A stretch of 42,804 nt of DNA from an uncultured Microcaldota archaeon (lineage in GTDB: Archaea; Micrarchaeota; Micrarchaeia; Anstonellales; Bilamarchaeaceae), in assembly GCA_903835385.1 (NCBI GenBank), contig CAILMQ010000031.1, forward strand, positions 1 to 42,804. The letters run 5' to 3'. The notes under the pieces were generated by a model. The model searched no databases, had not been told where the DNA came from, and was given only the letters and a program-made list of their open reading frames with translations. The translations under genes were made by a program, and so were the position numbers. Numbering within the stretch: the stretch's first letter is position 1; every line of letters begins with the position of its first letter. Of this stretch, positions 19,501-27,594 are shown in pieces.

Positions 19501-19565
19501 GCGAGCGCGAAAACGGTGCTGCAGGAGAAAACCATCAATACCAGGACGATCGGTAATTTTTTCAT
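13509..19565 (-). CDS. Giant secreted C1 cysteine protease: DUF333-like, papain, Ig-like, parallel beta-helix (NosD/PbH1-like), Ig-like, DUF2341-like and LamG-like domains
   Basis: KDQGQCGSCWSFG, MDHAVVLVGYN, IIKNSWGSGWGENGY; tandem NNTIINSTGASNSGYGIYLYSSS repeats; SSFDRCKNMTIISGSSQANFPALVSL; FNGTIDEVELSNVARSAQWI. Confidence 0.93.
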   Translation of the reverse strand: MKKLPIVLVLMVFSCSTVFALANPSAVYCNEMNKEFGGYTYAMQSDAQSNLYGVCVMPDGTQCDAWAFLDGTCGASFSYCAKTGYGTTTVTNGTSRYAACITANSKTKALTMDSQSGIPVVDMMNLTAKLGSDITPKAVLTQMNRMVSASSQPVYNSQSMYNASAFSAWDWRNPPANTVYASSNYPFFQSLNGWMTSVKDQGQCGSCWSFGTLGAMEAKYDIVMNESRLKPDLSEQDEVSCDHSCYYDEGYSGACQYGCSGGYPNVSLWNIQYNGGVVDEKCFPYTATNNACSNICPYYLNRSWTITGSQSASSPTNAQLEQMLIDNGPLTILVDASNWYYYGGVLTCTQPSTYMDHAVVLVGYNDTGNPSTSYWIIKNSWGSGWGENGYIRIEFGCNGVGLWAYYPKGVTPPDFKPAIVVNSPTQDMIYNSGPVLFNFTVNNRISPSSTCDLIFDGAIVNTTLAGSGIPTTISYRPQFGEQANWSIRCWETGFGIISSTPTQNLNLYIAIQSPLGSFYNVSSLPLDYIAANPDTCWYSLDGNPNVTLPGCGNATLGPLPDGAHSLAVSYNDTNGTIHHADVNFTIDTVPPFVTLGYPADLSTSHSPTVVFNFTAMDNLTTTMSCSLFLDGVLNQTNAHTMNGVPAVFQISGIAYGNHTWYARCSDDAGNVGASAISNFAVDTTIPSVTLDSPADLAVFGVSNVTFNFTAMDSLSSTLDCSLFLDGVLSQTNPSTIVGTSAAFQVSGIRDGSHSWFVQCINAANNTGTSATQHFSVQTGCLVISSSGTLTMTTDFFGAPNSAYPLTGSACVKITASNVVLDCNGFGITGNNASGTTYGILLDGPLTNVTVRNCPSISGYSVGIYGYEANSAYITNDALDGNPMDGIYLYSGGNNVLSNDNVSGTTNAFALYSSSNNLLINNIAANSTNGFNLGSGSNNNTLMSDIAQGSSNYGFTISGSGYNLLANDTAYGASNDGFAIFASNNTLANDTAYSNGYYGFYLSAGTFNNLTGDSAFNNAYYGFYLYTNSANNMLANDSASGNGYTGFVLYSGSSNNMLANDSASGNLNTGFELYLGSNNTLTGDNANNNTYYGFYLYSSPNSTIVNSAANSSAGVDVYLYRSSNDAIINSTVTTDTGYGIYLSDSSDNTIANSIWTANSGYGAYLSFSPNNTIINSTGASNSGYGIFLYSSPNVVLANSVAISNSSPAIMLYSCSNNTIINSTGASNSSYGIYLYAGSNNTIINSTGASITYPAIFLISTSNNTVLNSVAKTSSGISFYLYQSNNNNLTGDNSSGAYGFYLDNSSSNQLSNDAAFNNSNTGLLVHNTVLTIMQGMHFFKNNLDMRMQYDAGPQMALNSSNLIFDNPSGSMQNYTNLSITDSLSLNEAYGITWTGNPSSPPSGQGPFAQKFVNITTINDQVSIDSITWSWTDAEATGYNETGFALWKYNYSGWVMLNNTPNTASNTLSLTNLVPGSYGILRGTASVPVVSLAAPASGALSNVSNMRFSFNATDAVSGTMNCSIFLDGVQAQTNASVQNATNTVFLVSGIPDGVHAWYVACRDRSNNAGSSAARSFTVDTTAPAVALNSPANASAFNTSSAAFNFTAIDNLAQVMSCSIFLDGALIQTNPSVNSNTSAMFNTSGIANGNHAWYVACRDNANNTGASATRSFTINVSSPGSWANSSFDRCKNMTIISGSSQANFPALVSLAHDTDMLANYSDLRFYGAACNSGGAPLAYEIENYTSSNATIWINIPSLNAGNTTVSVYFKNNTAVGSGQNASGVWGSTFGGVWHMSQNPAGTAPQMKDSTQNGNNGVTNGSMTLSQQVAGKIDGSLKFNKTGNFVNVSRSSSIEPAAAITVSAWVYWANSNTNYAKIVSKTPLTNVAPYISYAIEQNGNGRNILAGVTVNGTDRAITAGSISLNGWHYLAMTWNSGSPVKVYIDGALSANSSAVSGNITYYATPMRIAYAGNSQTNCTFNGTIDEVELSNVARSAQWINQSYQMQLNNSKWVVSGAKQSRPS
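15550..17150 (-). repeat. Coding tandem ~23-aa beta-helix repeats
   Basis: Recurring [S/A]NNT[I/L].[N/D]...[S/N]..G..[L/Y]Y.S; e.g. a 41-nt exact copy at 15885..15925 and 16023..16063, offset 138 nt = 2 x 23 codons; outer boundaries approximate. Confidence 0.85.
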
Positions 19566-19761
19566 AGATGACACACCGCCGTATCTCTCGGCTTATGCGC
19601 TTGCACGCCTGATGGGTCCGAAGCCATCGCTCATTAGAGCCGCTTCGGGATCCCGCCTCATCCAACAGACTCGCACGTAATGCTTATAATATATGCTAGT
19701 TTCTCACCGCATGCGCGCTGATACGGAGAAAAAGATGGTAAAAAAGCGCGGACAATGCCCG

Positions 19762-20922
19762 TCAGAGCCCGGCTTCGCTCCTGAGCTTCTTCGCCAAATC
19801 CGTCCTTTCCCAGGTGAATTCCGGCTCCTCGCGCCCGAAATGGCCGTATGCCGCGGTCTTCTTGTATATGGGCCGGAGGAGGTTGAAGTTTTTTATCATC
19901 TCGGCGGGCTTGAACGAGACGTGGTCCACAATCAGTTTCTCTATTTTCTCCACCGGAATCTTCGCTGTTCCCCGCGTGTCTATGAAGACCGAGAGCGGCC
20001 TTGCCACTCCGATGACGTAGGATATCTGCACTTCGCACTGGTCGGCGAGCCCCGCGGCCACGATGTTCTTCGCCACGTATCGCGCGGCGTATGCGCCCGA
20101 GCGATCCACTTTGGACGGGTCCTTGCCTGAAAAGCACCCTCCGCCATGATGCCCCCTTCCGCCGTAGGTGTCTATTATTATTTTCCTGCCGGTCACGCCG
20201 GTGTCCGCCGCCGGCCCTCCGAGCACGAACTTGCCGGTCCCGTTTATGACAATAATGGTATTGGAATCGAACAAGTCGCCGAGCACGGGCTTGATTACAT
20301 GCTCCGTCACGTCCTTCCTGAGTTTGTCCAAAGAAACGCTGTCATCGTGCTGCGCCGCAAGCACCGCTGTGTGGACCCTTTTGGGCTTATGGTCGTTATA
20401 TTCCAGCGTCACCTGGGTCTTGCCGTCGGGCCGTAGGTAGGGCAGCGTGCCGTTCTTCCTCACTTCTGCGAGCCTTTTTGCCAGCCGGTGCGCCAGCATT
20501 ATTGGCAATGGCATGAGCTCCGGGGTTTCGCGGCACGCATAGCCGAACATGATGCCCTGGTCCCCGGCCCCCTGCTCGTGCTCCTTGAAAACATCCACGC
20601 CCTGGGCGATGTCCGGCGACTGCTCATGGATTGAGGCGAGGACGCCGCAGGTCCTGTAATCGAACAAATACTCGGGCTTGTTGTAGCCGATGTCCCGTAT
20701 CACGTCCCTCACTATTTTCTGGAACTCGACGTATCCGCTGGTCGTGATTTCGCCCATGACCACGACTAGGCCCGCCGTTGTGGCGGTCTCCACCGCCACG
20801 CGCGATTTCGGGTCCTGTTTTATGAGCTCGTCCAGCACGGCATCCGATATCTGGTCGCAGAGCTTGTCCGGATGGCCTTCGGTAACCGACTCTGATGTGA
20901 AAAGATAGTTCTTTGAAGACAT
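19762..20922 (-). CDS. metK: S-adenosylmethionine synthetase, bacterial-type MetK
   Basis: [70 protein letters not shown]; start trimmed to [11 protein letters not shown]. Confidence 0.97.
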   Translation of the reverse strand: MSSKNYLFTSESVTEGHPDKLCDQISDAVLDELIKQDPKSRVAVETATTAGLVVVMGEITTSGYVEFQKIVRDVIRDIGYNKPEYLFDYRTCGVLASIHEQSPDIAQGVDVFKEHEQGAGDQGIMFGYACRETPELMPLPIMLAHRLAKRLAEVRKNGTLPYLRPDGKTQVTLEYNDHKPKRVHTAVLAAQHDDSVSLDKLRKDVTEHVIKPVLGDLFDSNTIIVINGTGKFVLGGPAADTGVTGRKIIIDTYGGRGHHGGGCFSGKDPSKVDRSGAYAARYVAKNIVAAGLADQCEVQISYVIGVARPLSVFIDTRGTAKIPVEKIEKLIVDHVSFKPAEMIKNFNLLRPIYKKTAAYGHFGREEPEFTWERTDLAKKLRSEAGL

Positions 20923-21055
20923 AAAACCACTCCGGGTCTTACTTGACCCGCCATTTTTATAAATGCTCGTGAAAGGAATATTCCAAAAAGAATAAGGGGA
21001 ACGCGGAGCCTGAAGGAACGAGGAGAAGAATGATAAGAAAAGGAAAGAAAAAGGC

Positions 21056-21757
21056 TTACTTCTTCCTGCTGAAGAAGAGCGCCGCGCCGACAAGCGCCGG
21101 AAGCCCCATGGACGAAAGGCAGCACGTGCTGCTGCCCGAACCGCCGCCATTATAAGCCTGGCTGAGCGAGCTCGTAAGCGAGCCCACGTCGTTTGCGCCG
21201 TAGTAGTTGCCCTTGCCAGCTGTGGCTATGGCCTGGTCGTTAGTGGCCTCGGTGGAGTTGGCGTCAAGGCCCAGCCCGACCACGTTCACGATCTTTATGT
21301 TGTTGGCCACGGCATTGGTCGCCGCGGTTACCGCGTCCGACTGCGAGTCGCAGGTCTCCTCGCCGTCCGTGAGGAGTATTATCTGGGCGCCGCTCCTGCC
21401 GGATGTCTGCGCGTAGGAGGAGGCGTAGTCTATGGCCTTTGCTATGGGCGTGCTGGATTGGGGCGTGAGCCCGGCTATCACGTCCCTTATCTGCTGCAGG
21501 TCCGTGGTGAAAGGCACCTCGGTCTTTATGTCCCCGCAGTCATAGAACACTATGAGGGACACTTCGTCCCCCGACTTCACGTTGTTCAGGAACGTGTTCC
21601 CGGCCTGCTTGGCCATGTCTATCTTTGTCGTTGAGGACCCCGTGATGCTGTCCGCCATGGAACCGGAGTCGTCGAAAATCAGGATTGTCGAAGTCGCGAA
21701 AGCAATCATTCCCAATGCCAGAAACGCCAATAATATCTTCAGTGTATTCATCAGCAC
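21056..21757 (-). CDS. Secreted/anchored vWA-domain protein
   Basis: Signal peptide, [22 protein letters not shown]-terminal [26 protein letters not shown]. Confidence 0.88.
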   Translation of the reverse strand: MLMNTLKILLAFLALGMIAFATSTILIFDDSGSMADSITGSSTTKIDMAKQAGNTFLNNVKSGDEVSLIVFYDCGDIKTEVPFTTDLQQIRDVIAGLTPQSSTPIAKAIDYASSYAQTSGRSGAQIILLTDGEETCDSQSDAVTAATNAVANNIKIVNVVGLGLDANSTEATNDQAIATAGKGNYYGANDVGSLTSSLSQAYNGGGSGSSTCCLSSMGLPALVGAALFFSRKK

Positions 21758-21793
21758 ACCTCTGTTTTACCAGGTAGGATACGCATATTTAGA

Positions 21794-21801
21794 TTTATAT
21801 A
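21794..21801 (+). promoter_or_regulatory. TATA box (BRE/TATA-type archaeal promoter) for lipoate ligase genes
   Basis: tttatata lies 8 bp before the annotated ATG 21809; -26 spacing would place the TSS near 21822. Confidence 0.55.
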
Positions 21802-21808
21802 CGTTGCT

Positions 21809-22111
21809 ATGATACTTCAACCGGATGGAACGATGCTGGTCCAGGAAAAGTTGTTGGGCGGAAAGCTGCTTTGCGTGGACGTCGAGTTCTCGGAAGGCCG
21901 CATCGGAAAAATACGGATAACCGGGGATTTCTTCCTGTACCCCGAGGAAACCATTGAGAGGATAGAGGAGTCGCTTGTCGGAATGAAGGCCGATGGAAGG
22001 CTCGACGTCATGATACTCTCCGCCCTGACGAAGAACCGGGCTAGGCTCATCGGAGCGTCTCCCGAAGACATAGAAAGGCTGATAAAAAGGGCGAGGAAGG
22101 CGAGCCCATGA
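21809..22111 (+). CDS. lplB: Lipoate-protein ligase accessory (C-terminal) subunit, LplB-like
   Basis: VQEKLLGGKLLCVDVEFSEGRIGKIRITGDFFLYPEETIERIEESL matches the accessory domain of bipartite archaeal LplA; overlaps lplA; start may be 21833. Confidence 0.85.
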   Translation: MILQPDGTMLVQEKLLGGKLLCVDVEFSEGRIGKIRITGDFFLYPEETIERIEESLVGMKADGRLDVMILSALTKNRARLIGASPEDIERLIKRARKASP

Positions 22112-22848
22112 GATGGCGCGTCATACCCTACGTGGAAAACGACGCATTCCTGAACATGGCCATAGACGAATCCGTTAGCGAGCGCGTGGGCTCGGGCCAA
22201 AGCCCTCCGACCATACGCTTCTACGGCTGGAAGCCGGCCGCCATATCTATAGGGTATTTCCAGTCGCTTGAACGCGAGGTGGATTTGGAAAAGTGCAGGG
22301 CTGCCGGAGTGGACATCGTGAGGCGCAGGACCGGGGGCGGGGCGGTATTCCACGAGCGCGAGATAACCTACAGCATAATCGGGAAAGAGGAACTGTTCCC
22401 CAGGGACATACTCTCGTCCTACCGCGAAATCTGCGGCTGCATCATAGACGCGCTCGGGCTCCTTGGGATAAATGCCGAGTTCAAGCCCATAAACGACATC
22501 CTTGTGGAAGGAAGGAAGATTTCCGGCAACGCCCAGACGCGGCGCGGCGGGGTTCTTCTCCAGCACGGAACCTTGCTCTATGAAGTGGACGTGGACAGGA
22601 TGTTCTCGCTGCTCCGGGTCTCGGACGAGAAGATAAAGGACAAGATGATTGCCAGTGCAAAGGAGCGGGTTACGTCCGTCCGGCAGCAGAAGAACGTTGA
22701 CATGGACGATGTTCTGGCAGCGCTGGAAAAGGGTTTCACCCAGGGAAGGGAGTACGATGCCGGCACGCTTACGGAGGAGGAGCTCGCGGATGCGAAGGGG
22801 CTCGTTGAGAGCAGGTATAAGAAACAGGAATGGAACGGGATGAGATAG
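22108..22848 (+). CDS. lplA: Lipoate-protein ligase A catalytic subunit
   Basis: IVRRRTGGGAVFHEREITYSII, NDILVEGRKISGNAQTRRGGVLLQHGTLL. Confidence 0.95.
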   Translation: MRWRVIPYVENDAFLNMAIDESVSERVGSGQSPPTIRFYGWKPAAISIGYFQSLEREVDLEKCRAAGVDIVRRRTGGGAVFHEREITYSIIGKEELFPRDILSSYREICGCIIDALGLLGINAEFKPINDILVEGRKISGNAQTRRGGVLLQHGTLLYEVDVDRMFSLLRVSDEKIKDKMIASAKERVTSVRQQKNVDMDDVLAALEKGFTQGREYDAGTLTEEELADAKGLVESRYKKQEWNGMR

Positions 22849-22873
22849 GCTTGCGCTGCGGAAACCCATTCGT

Positions 22874-24793
22874 TTATTTCCCTTTGGAAAATAGTCTGTC
22901 AACTTCGGCGAATTCTGGGAGAGAACTAGAGGACGATCTCACATCTCCGAATGCCGTAATCGCGGCTTTTCTTACTTTTCTGGACACTTTGTTCCTGGAC
23001 AGCGCCACGAGGGCGTCCGCATTCTGGGTTCGTTTTGCCCATTGCAATATTTCCATGGCCATCTTTTCGCCCAATTTTCCAGGGATCGGGTCATGCTGAT
23101 GGATGACTGTGCTGTTGATGGTCCCGCGGGAGAGTTCTTTTATCGCATCCGAATAGTTTCCCTCAAGCAGATATTTCGCTATCTTGTTCTTCAGGGCGGG
23201 TTCAACGCCCGCTGCGGCAGCTTTCTTTGTTTCCATCGGGGCGGAGAAGCTCCGTACTATGCCGTAATGCGAGTCTTGCCAGAATTTCGTCATGGTCAAT
23301 ACTGTTGCGAGCGGAGCGGGCAGGCTGCTGAACTTGCCGAATCTGATAAGGATATCCCAATAACCGCCCTCGACAAGGCGCTCCACCATCAATTTTCCGA
23401 CCGCGATCCTGATGTCCTTTGGCACCGTGACGTCCATATAACAACCCTGGCCCAGGATGTGCATCAGACTCGCGTCATCTTCTTTGAAAACCGCGTCGCG
23501 TAGGTTCTCTTGCCTGGCGACCTTGAAAACGAGCGCGGTTATCGCTCCTTCCCTGACCCTTTGCGATGGATGCGATTTGGCAAGGCCAAGAAGAGTCTCA
23601 TGGCCCAAATGAGAATCTCCCCCGGCCATCTCGCTTGCTGACGGTTCGGCTCGGGGCGCTGCGAGCCTCTTCTTTTCTTCTAATTCAGATTCGAGTCGCG
23701 CAAGTTTTTTCCGGCGGGATGAACGATCTATTAACCACCCGATTCCAAGACCGCCTATCGTGCCACCGAGACCGGACAAAAGCGCAGATGAGCCATATGG
23801 AGAAACGAGAAGGGAACCCAGGACGCCCGCCCCGGCGATTATAAACGGCTTTCTATCGTGCTCTGAAAAGCCGCGTAACTGAGATATGCTGCTTTCAAGC
23901 TCTGTGATGGCTGGATCACGGGTTTCAGCATCGGTGCTTTCGATTCCGCGCAACGCGGCCTTCATCTCCCGTGCGTCCCGGAACCGTTCATCAGGGACGT
24001 AGGCCAATGCCTTCGCAAGGAATGTCTTGTCCGCCGCGGCCAGGTCATCTGGCAGCTTGAGCTTGAAACTGCCCATGTCGCACAGGTCAAAGGCGGTTTT
24101 GCCGGTCTTCAGCCAGAGATAGATCGCGCCGATTGAGAAAAGGTCCGAGCGGGCATCCCCTGTGAAACCCTGCGCCACTTCCGGAGCTGTGAACCCTAGG
24201 CTGTTTATGGCGCAGAACGTCGTGCCCGTGCTCCTGTCCGAGACCGAAAAGCCGAAATCCACGAGCTTTATGCCCCCGTCTGCGCAGAGCATCACGTTCT
24301 CCGGCTTTATGTCGCGGTGGATGATTGGCGGGTTGAGCGAATGCAGGGGCGAAACCACTTCAAGGAGCTGGGTGACCAGATTTACGCGGTCGGCAACGAG
24401 GCGGCCTTCGCCGTCCAGGGCCTCCTTGAGCGTCCTGCCCTCGATCCATTCCGTGATTATGAAGAACTTGCCGTTTTGCTCATCCGAATGATGGCCAAGG
24501 CATTTCACGACATTCGGGTGGTCTATTGATTGCAGTATGCCGGCTTCCCTTTTGGCAAGGTCGAAAATCTTGCGGTCCTTCAATTGGGTGAAATCAAGCT
24601 CTTTTATCGCGACTTCGCGCCCGCCTTCGATGTCCCTGGCCCGATAAAAGGTGCAATTGGGCATTCTTTTTTCTGTCAGGATATCGTATTGGCTGGAACC
24701 GAGGCTAAGAGTGCGCCTGGCTGGAAGGATATCTGCTTTGCTCCTTGCAGTAGCTGCCGGGGTCTGTAGCAGCAGCTGTTTGGCGCTATTCAT
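22874..24793 (-). CDS. Hanks-type Ser/Thr protein kinase with Gly-rich membrane segment and helical (HEAT-like) C-terminus
   Basis: VAIKELD (VAIK), IIHRDIKPENVML (HRD), VDFGFS (DFG), APE; hydrophobic IIAGAGVLGSLLV...LGGTIGGLGIGWLID. Confidence 0.93.
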   Translation of the reverse strand: MNSAKQLLLQTPAATARSKADILPARRTLSLGSSQYDILTEKRMPNCTFYRARDIEGGREVAIKELDFTQLKDRKIFDLAKREAGILQSIDHPNVVKCLGHHSDEQNGKFFIITEWIEGRTLKEALDGEGRLVADRVNLVTQLLEVVSPLHSLNPPIIHRDIKPENVMLCADGGIKLVDFGFSVSDRSTGTTFCAINSLGFTAPEVAQGFTGDARSDLFSIGAIYLWLKTGKTAFDLCDMGSFKLKLPDDLAAADKTFLAKALAYVPDERFRDAREMKAALRGIESTDAETRDPAITELESSISQLRGFSEHDRKPFIIAGAGVLGSLLVSPYGSSALLSGLGGTIGGLGIGWLIDRSSRRKKLARLESELEEKKRLAAPRAEPSASEMAGGDSHLGHETLLGLAKSHPSQRVREGAITALVFKVARQENLRDAVFKEDDASLMHILGQGCYMDVTVPKDIRIAVGKLMVERLVEGGYWDILIRFGKFSSLPAPLATVLTMTKFWQDSHYGIVRSFSAPMETKKAAAAGVEPALKNKIAKYLLEGNYSDAIKELSRGTINSTVIHQHDPIPGKLGEKMAMEILQWAKRTQNADALVALSRNKVSRKVRKAAITAFGDVRSSSSSLPEFAEVDRLFSKGK

Positions 24794-24868
24794 GTTATTA
24801 TATATGATTAGTAGTGCTTATAAAACCGCACAATCCCTGAAATGGTAGGCGCTTCCGCGGCTTGCCGC

Positions 24869-26299
24869 TCATCCCTGCTTTGCTTTTCTCCTTGCCATGT
24901 GCACCGACTTCCCGAGACCCTCTTCCGCGCTCTCCATCACGCTTTCCGAGAGCGTCGGGTGCGGATGTATTGTGGCTGCTATGTCCTCCAGCTGCGCAGC
25001 CATTTCCACTGCCAGCGAAAGCTCGCTTATGAGCTCGGACGCGTTAGGCGCAGCGACGTGCGCGCCCAGTACGACTCCGGTTTCAGAATCCGCCACGATT
25101 TTGACGAATCCAGGACCGGCGTCCATGGCCCTTGCCCTGCCTGAAGCGCTCAGGGGGAACCTTGCAACCTTGATTTTGTAGCCAGCCTTGGCCGCAGCCT
25201 CCTCGCCCATGCCAGTGCTCGCAAGCTCCGGGTCTGAGAACACCACGAGCGGGATTGCCATGTTGTCAAATGCGCTTTTCTTTCCTGCTATCGCCTCTGC
25301 CGCAACCTTGGCCTCGCGGAACGCCTTGTGAGCGAGCATTGGAGCGCCGGCCACGTCTCCCACCGCGAATATGTTCGGGTCAGTGGTCCTCCTTTGCGAA
25401 TCCACTTTTATGAATCCTTTTTCATCGAGCCGGACCTGCGTCTTATCCAGCCCCAGCTCCTTTGTGTAAGGCTCGTGCCCCACTGCAATAAGCATCTTTT
25501 CGAATCGCACGTTTTTGCCCTTGCCGTCCTTGCCAACCACTTTTGCGAATGCGATTTTGCCCTTCTTTTTCCATTCCGCCACGCTGCTGTTCAGATAAAG
25601 CGCTATGCCGAGGCTTGCCAGTTTCCTCTGAACCTCCATCCCGAGCTCTGGCTCCATGTGGCGGAGTATTGAAGGGCCGCGATATACGATTGTGACCCTG
25701 CTCCCGAGCTTTGCGAACAGCGTCGCCATCTCTATTCCCACGTAGCCCGCGCCCACGACGATAATGTCCTTCGGAATCGCCTTGAGCGAGAGCGCGTCGC
25801 TTGAATCTATTATGAATTTGTGGTCGAATTCAAGGCCTTTCATCACACTGGGGACCGAGCCCGTGGCGATTATCGCGTGCTTGAACTCGTAGTCCGCCGG
25901 GCCGTGGCTTGTTTCAACGGTTATTTTGCTTGACGAGGTGAAAAACGCCCGACCTTGTACGACATCCACTCCGGAATTTTTGCACAGGCCCGCAATTCCG
26001 CTGCTAAGCCCGGAAACAACCCCGTCCTTCCATTTCTGCATTTTTCGGAAATCGAGCTTGGTTTTGGAGGTTATGCCGAGATTTTGCGAGTGGGCGGCAC
26101 TGTATGCAATGGACGCCGCATGGATTAGCGCCTTGGAAGGTATGCAGCCCTCGTTCGTGCAGACGCCGCCCAGGCTGCCCTTCTCTATCAGCACGGTCTC
26201 CAGGCCGAGCTGGCTGCACCTGAGCGCGGCCACGTAGCCGCCCGGGCCCGCCCCGATTATTGCCACATCGCAGTTGGTTGTAAGTTCGCCCACGACCAT
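24869..26299 (-). CDS. lpdA: Dihydrolipoyl dehydrogenase (E3)
   Basis: AIIGAGPGGYVAALR, GGVCTNEGCIPSKALIH redox disulfide, NIFAVGDVAG, HPHPTLSE. Confidence 0.96.
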   Translation of the reverse strand: MVVGELTTNCDVAIIGAGPGGYVAALRCSQLGLETVLIEKGSLGGVCTNEGCIPSKALIHAASIAYSAAHSQNLGITSKTKLDFRKMQKWKDGVVSGLSSGIAGLCKNSGVDVVQGRAFFTSSSKITVETSHGPADYEFKHAIIATGSVPSVMKGLEFDHKFIIDSSDALSLKAIPKDIIVVGAGYVGIEMATLFAKLGSRVTIVYRGPSILRHMEPELGMEVQRKLASLGIALYLNSSVAEWKKKGKIAFAKVVGKDGKGKNVRFEKMLIAVGHEPYTKELGLDKTQVRLDEKGFIKVDSQRRTTDPNIFAVGDVAGAPMLAHKAFREAKVAAEAIAGKKSAFDNMAIPLVVFSDPELASTGMGEEAAAKAGYKIKVARFPLSASGRARAMDAGPGFVKIVADSETGVVLGAHVAAPNASELISELSLAVEMAAQLEDIAATIHPHPTLSESVMESAEEGLGKSVHMARRKAKQG

Positions 26300-26325
26300 C
26301 CAATCATCCTTTTATCGTCCGTTAA

Positions 26326-27561
26326 TCAGACCATTTCAAGCATCAGCAGCTCGGGGTCTTCCAGGTGCCTTATTACCTCGTTCATGAAGAGCGTCGCCTC
26401 TGCGCCGTCCGCCACCCTGTGGTCAAAGGCCAGGGATATGCCCATGACCTTCCCGATTTTTATTTTTCCGTCCACCACCACGGGCGTGTCCCTTATCCTG
26501 TGCACGCCCATTATCGCGACTTGGGGAGGGCTGATTATGGGCACTGAGAACATGGAACCCACGCTGCCGACATTCGTAATGGTGAAGGTGCCTCCCTTCA
26601 GGTCATCCAATTTTATCTTCCGGGTGCGCGAGAGGTCAGCGAGTTCTGTGATCTCCTTCGCCATCTGGATTATTGATTTCCTGTCCGCGTCCTTGATTAC
26701 CGGGGCCATCAGGCCGTCCGGCGTATCCACGGCAATCGCGATGTTGTAGCGCGGCTTGATGACGATTTCCTGGGTGTCGTTGTCAAAATGCGCGTTGAAC
26801 TTGGGGTATTTCTTCAGGCCGATGACAACGGCCTTGGCTATGAATGGCAGGAAAGTGAGGTGCACTGCGTCTTTTTCCGCCTTCGCCTTTTCCCGCTCCC
26901 GCAGGGCCACAAGCCGCGTGACGTTCACCAGGTCCATGCCCACCGCGTCTGGAATATGCGCCTTGGAGTACGACATCCTGTCTGCGATTATCTTCCTGAG
27001 CCCTGAAAGCGGAATCCTCTGGTCGCCCACTTCCTGGACCAGGACGACCTTCTCCTCCTTTATGCCGACTTGCGCCCCTTCGCGCGTGACGACCCTGTGG
27101 GATGATGCCGTGCGCACGTCTTCGGCGCTTATCCTTGCTCCTGGCCCGCTGCCCTGCACCAGCTCTATGTTCACTCCGAGCTCCCTTGCGAGGGCGCGGG
27201 TGGACGGGGATGCCAGGGCGCGCCTCAGGGCTTCCGGCGCAGGCTGGGGCTGGGCAGGACCTTTCATCGCCTCCATGACCTTTGACACGGCCTCGTGAAC
27301 CGGAGTCGCATGCACGGTTTCGCCTTCCGCGCCTATGGAAACGAGAACTTCACCGACATTTATGGTTTCGCCCTCCCTATGAAATAACCTCAGGATTTTG
27401 CCTGCCGTAGGGGAAGGCAGCTCAACCACCGCCTTGTCAGTCTCCACTTCCACCAGCGCCTGGTCGTTCTTCACTTCGTCGCCCTCTTTGACCAGCCACT
27501 TCACGATTTTTCCTTCGTGGATTCCCTCGCCTACGTCCGGGAATTTGAAATCAACAGCCAT
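26326..27561 (-). CDS. pdhC: Dihydrolipoamide acyltransferase (E2)
   Basis: Lipoyl domain VEVETDKAVVELPSP, peripheral binding domain PSTRALARELGVN, catalytic LAFDHRVADGAEA; start set at MAVDFKF. Confidence 0.96.
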   Translation of the reverse strand: MAVDFKFPDVGEGIHEGKIVKWLVKEGDEVKNDQALVEVETDKAVVELPSPTAGKILRLFHREGETINVGEVLVSIGAEGETVHATPVHEAVSKVMEAMKGPAQPQPAPEALRRALASPSTRALARELGVNIELVQGSGPGARISAEDVRTASSHRVVTREGAQVGIKEEKVVLVQEVGDQRIPLSGLRKIIADRMSYSKAHIPDAVGMDLVNVTRLVALREREKAKAEKDAVHLTFLPFIAKAVVIGLKKYPKFNAHFDNDTQEIVIKPRYNIAIAVDTPDGLMAPVIKDADRKSIIQMAKEITELADLSRTRKIKLDDLKGGTFTITNVGSVGSMFSVPIISPPQVAIMGVHRIRDTPVVVDGKIKIGKVMGISLAFDHRVADGAEATLFMNEVIRHLEDPELLMLEMV

Positions 27562-27594
27562 GGTATCACTCAAGCCTAGCGATTCTTTATCAGC

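Noticed and set aside
22874-24793. Kinase as part of an anti-phage defence island
   Set aside because: Neighbours are metabolic (lipoate/PDH) and no nuclease, ATPase or mobile gene is nearby.
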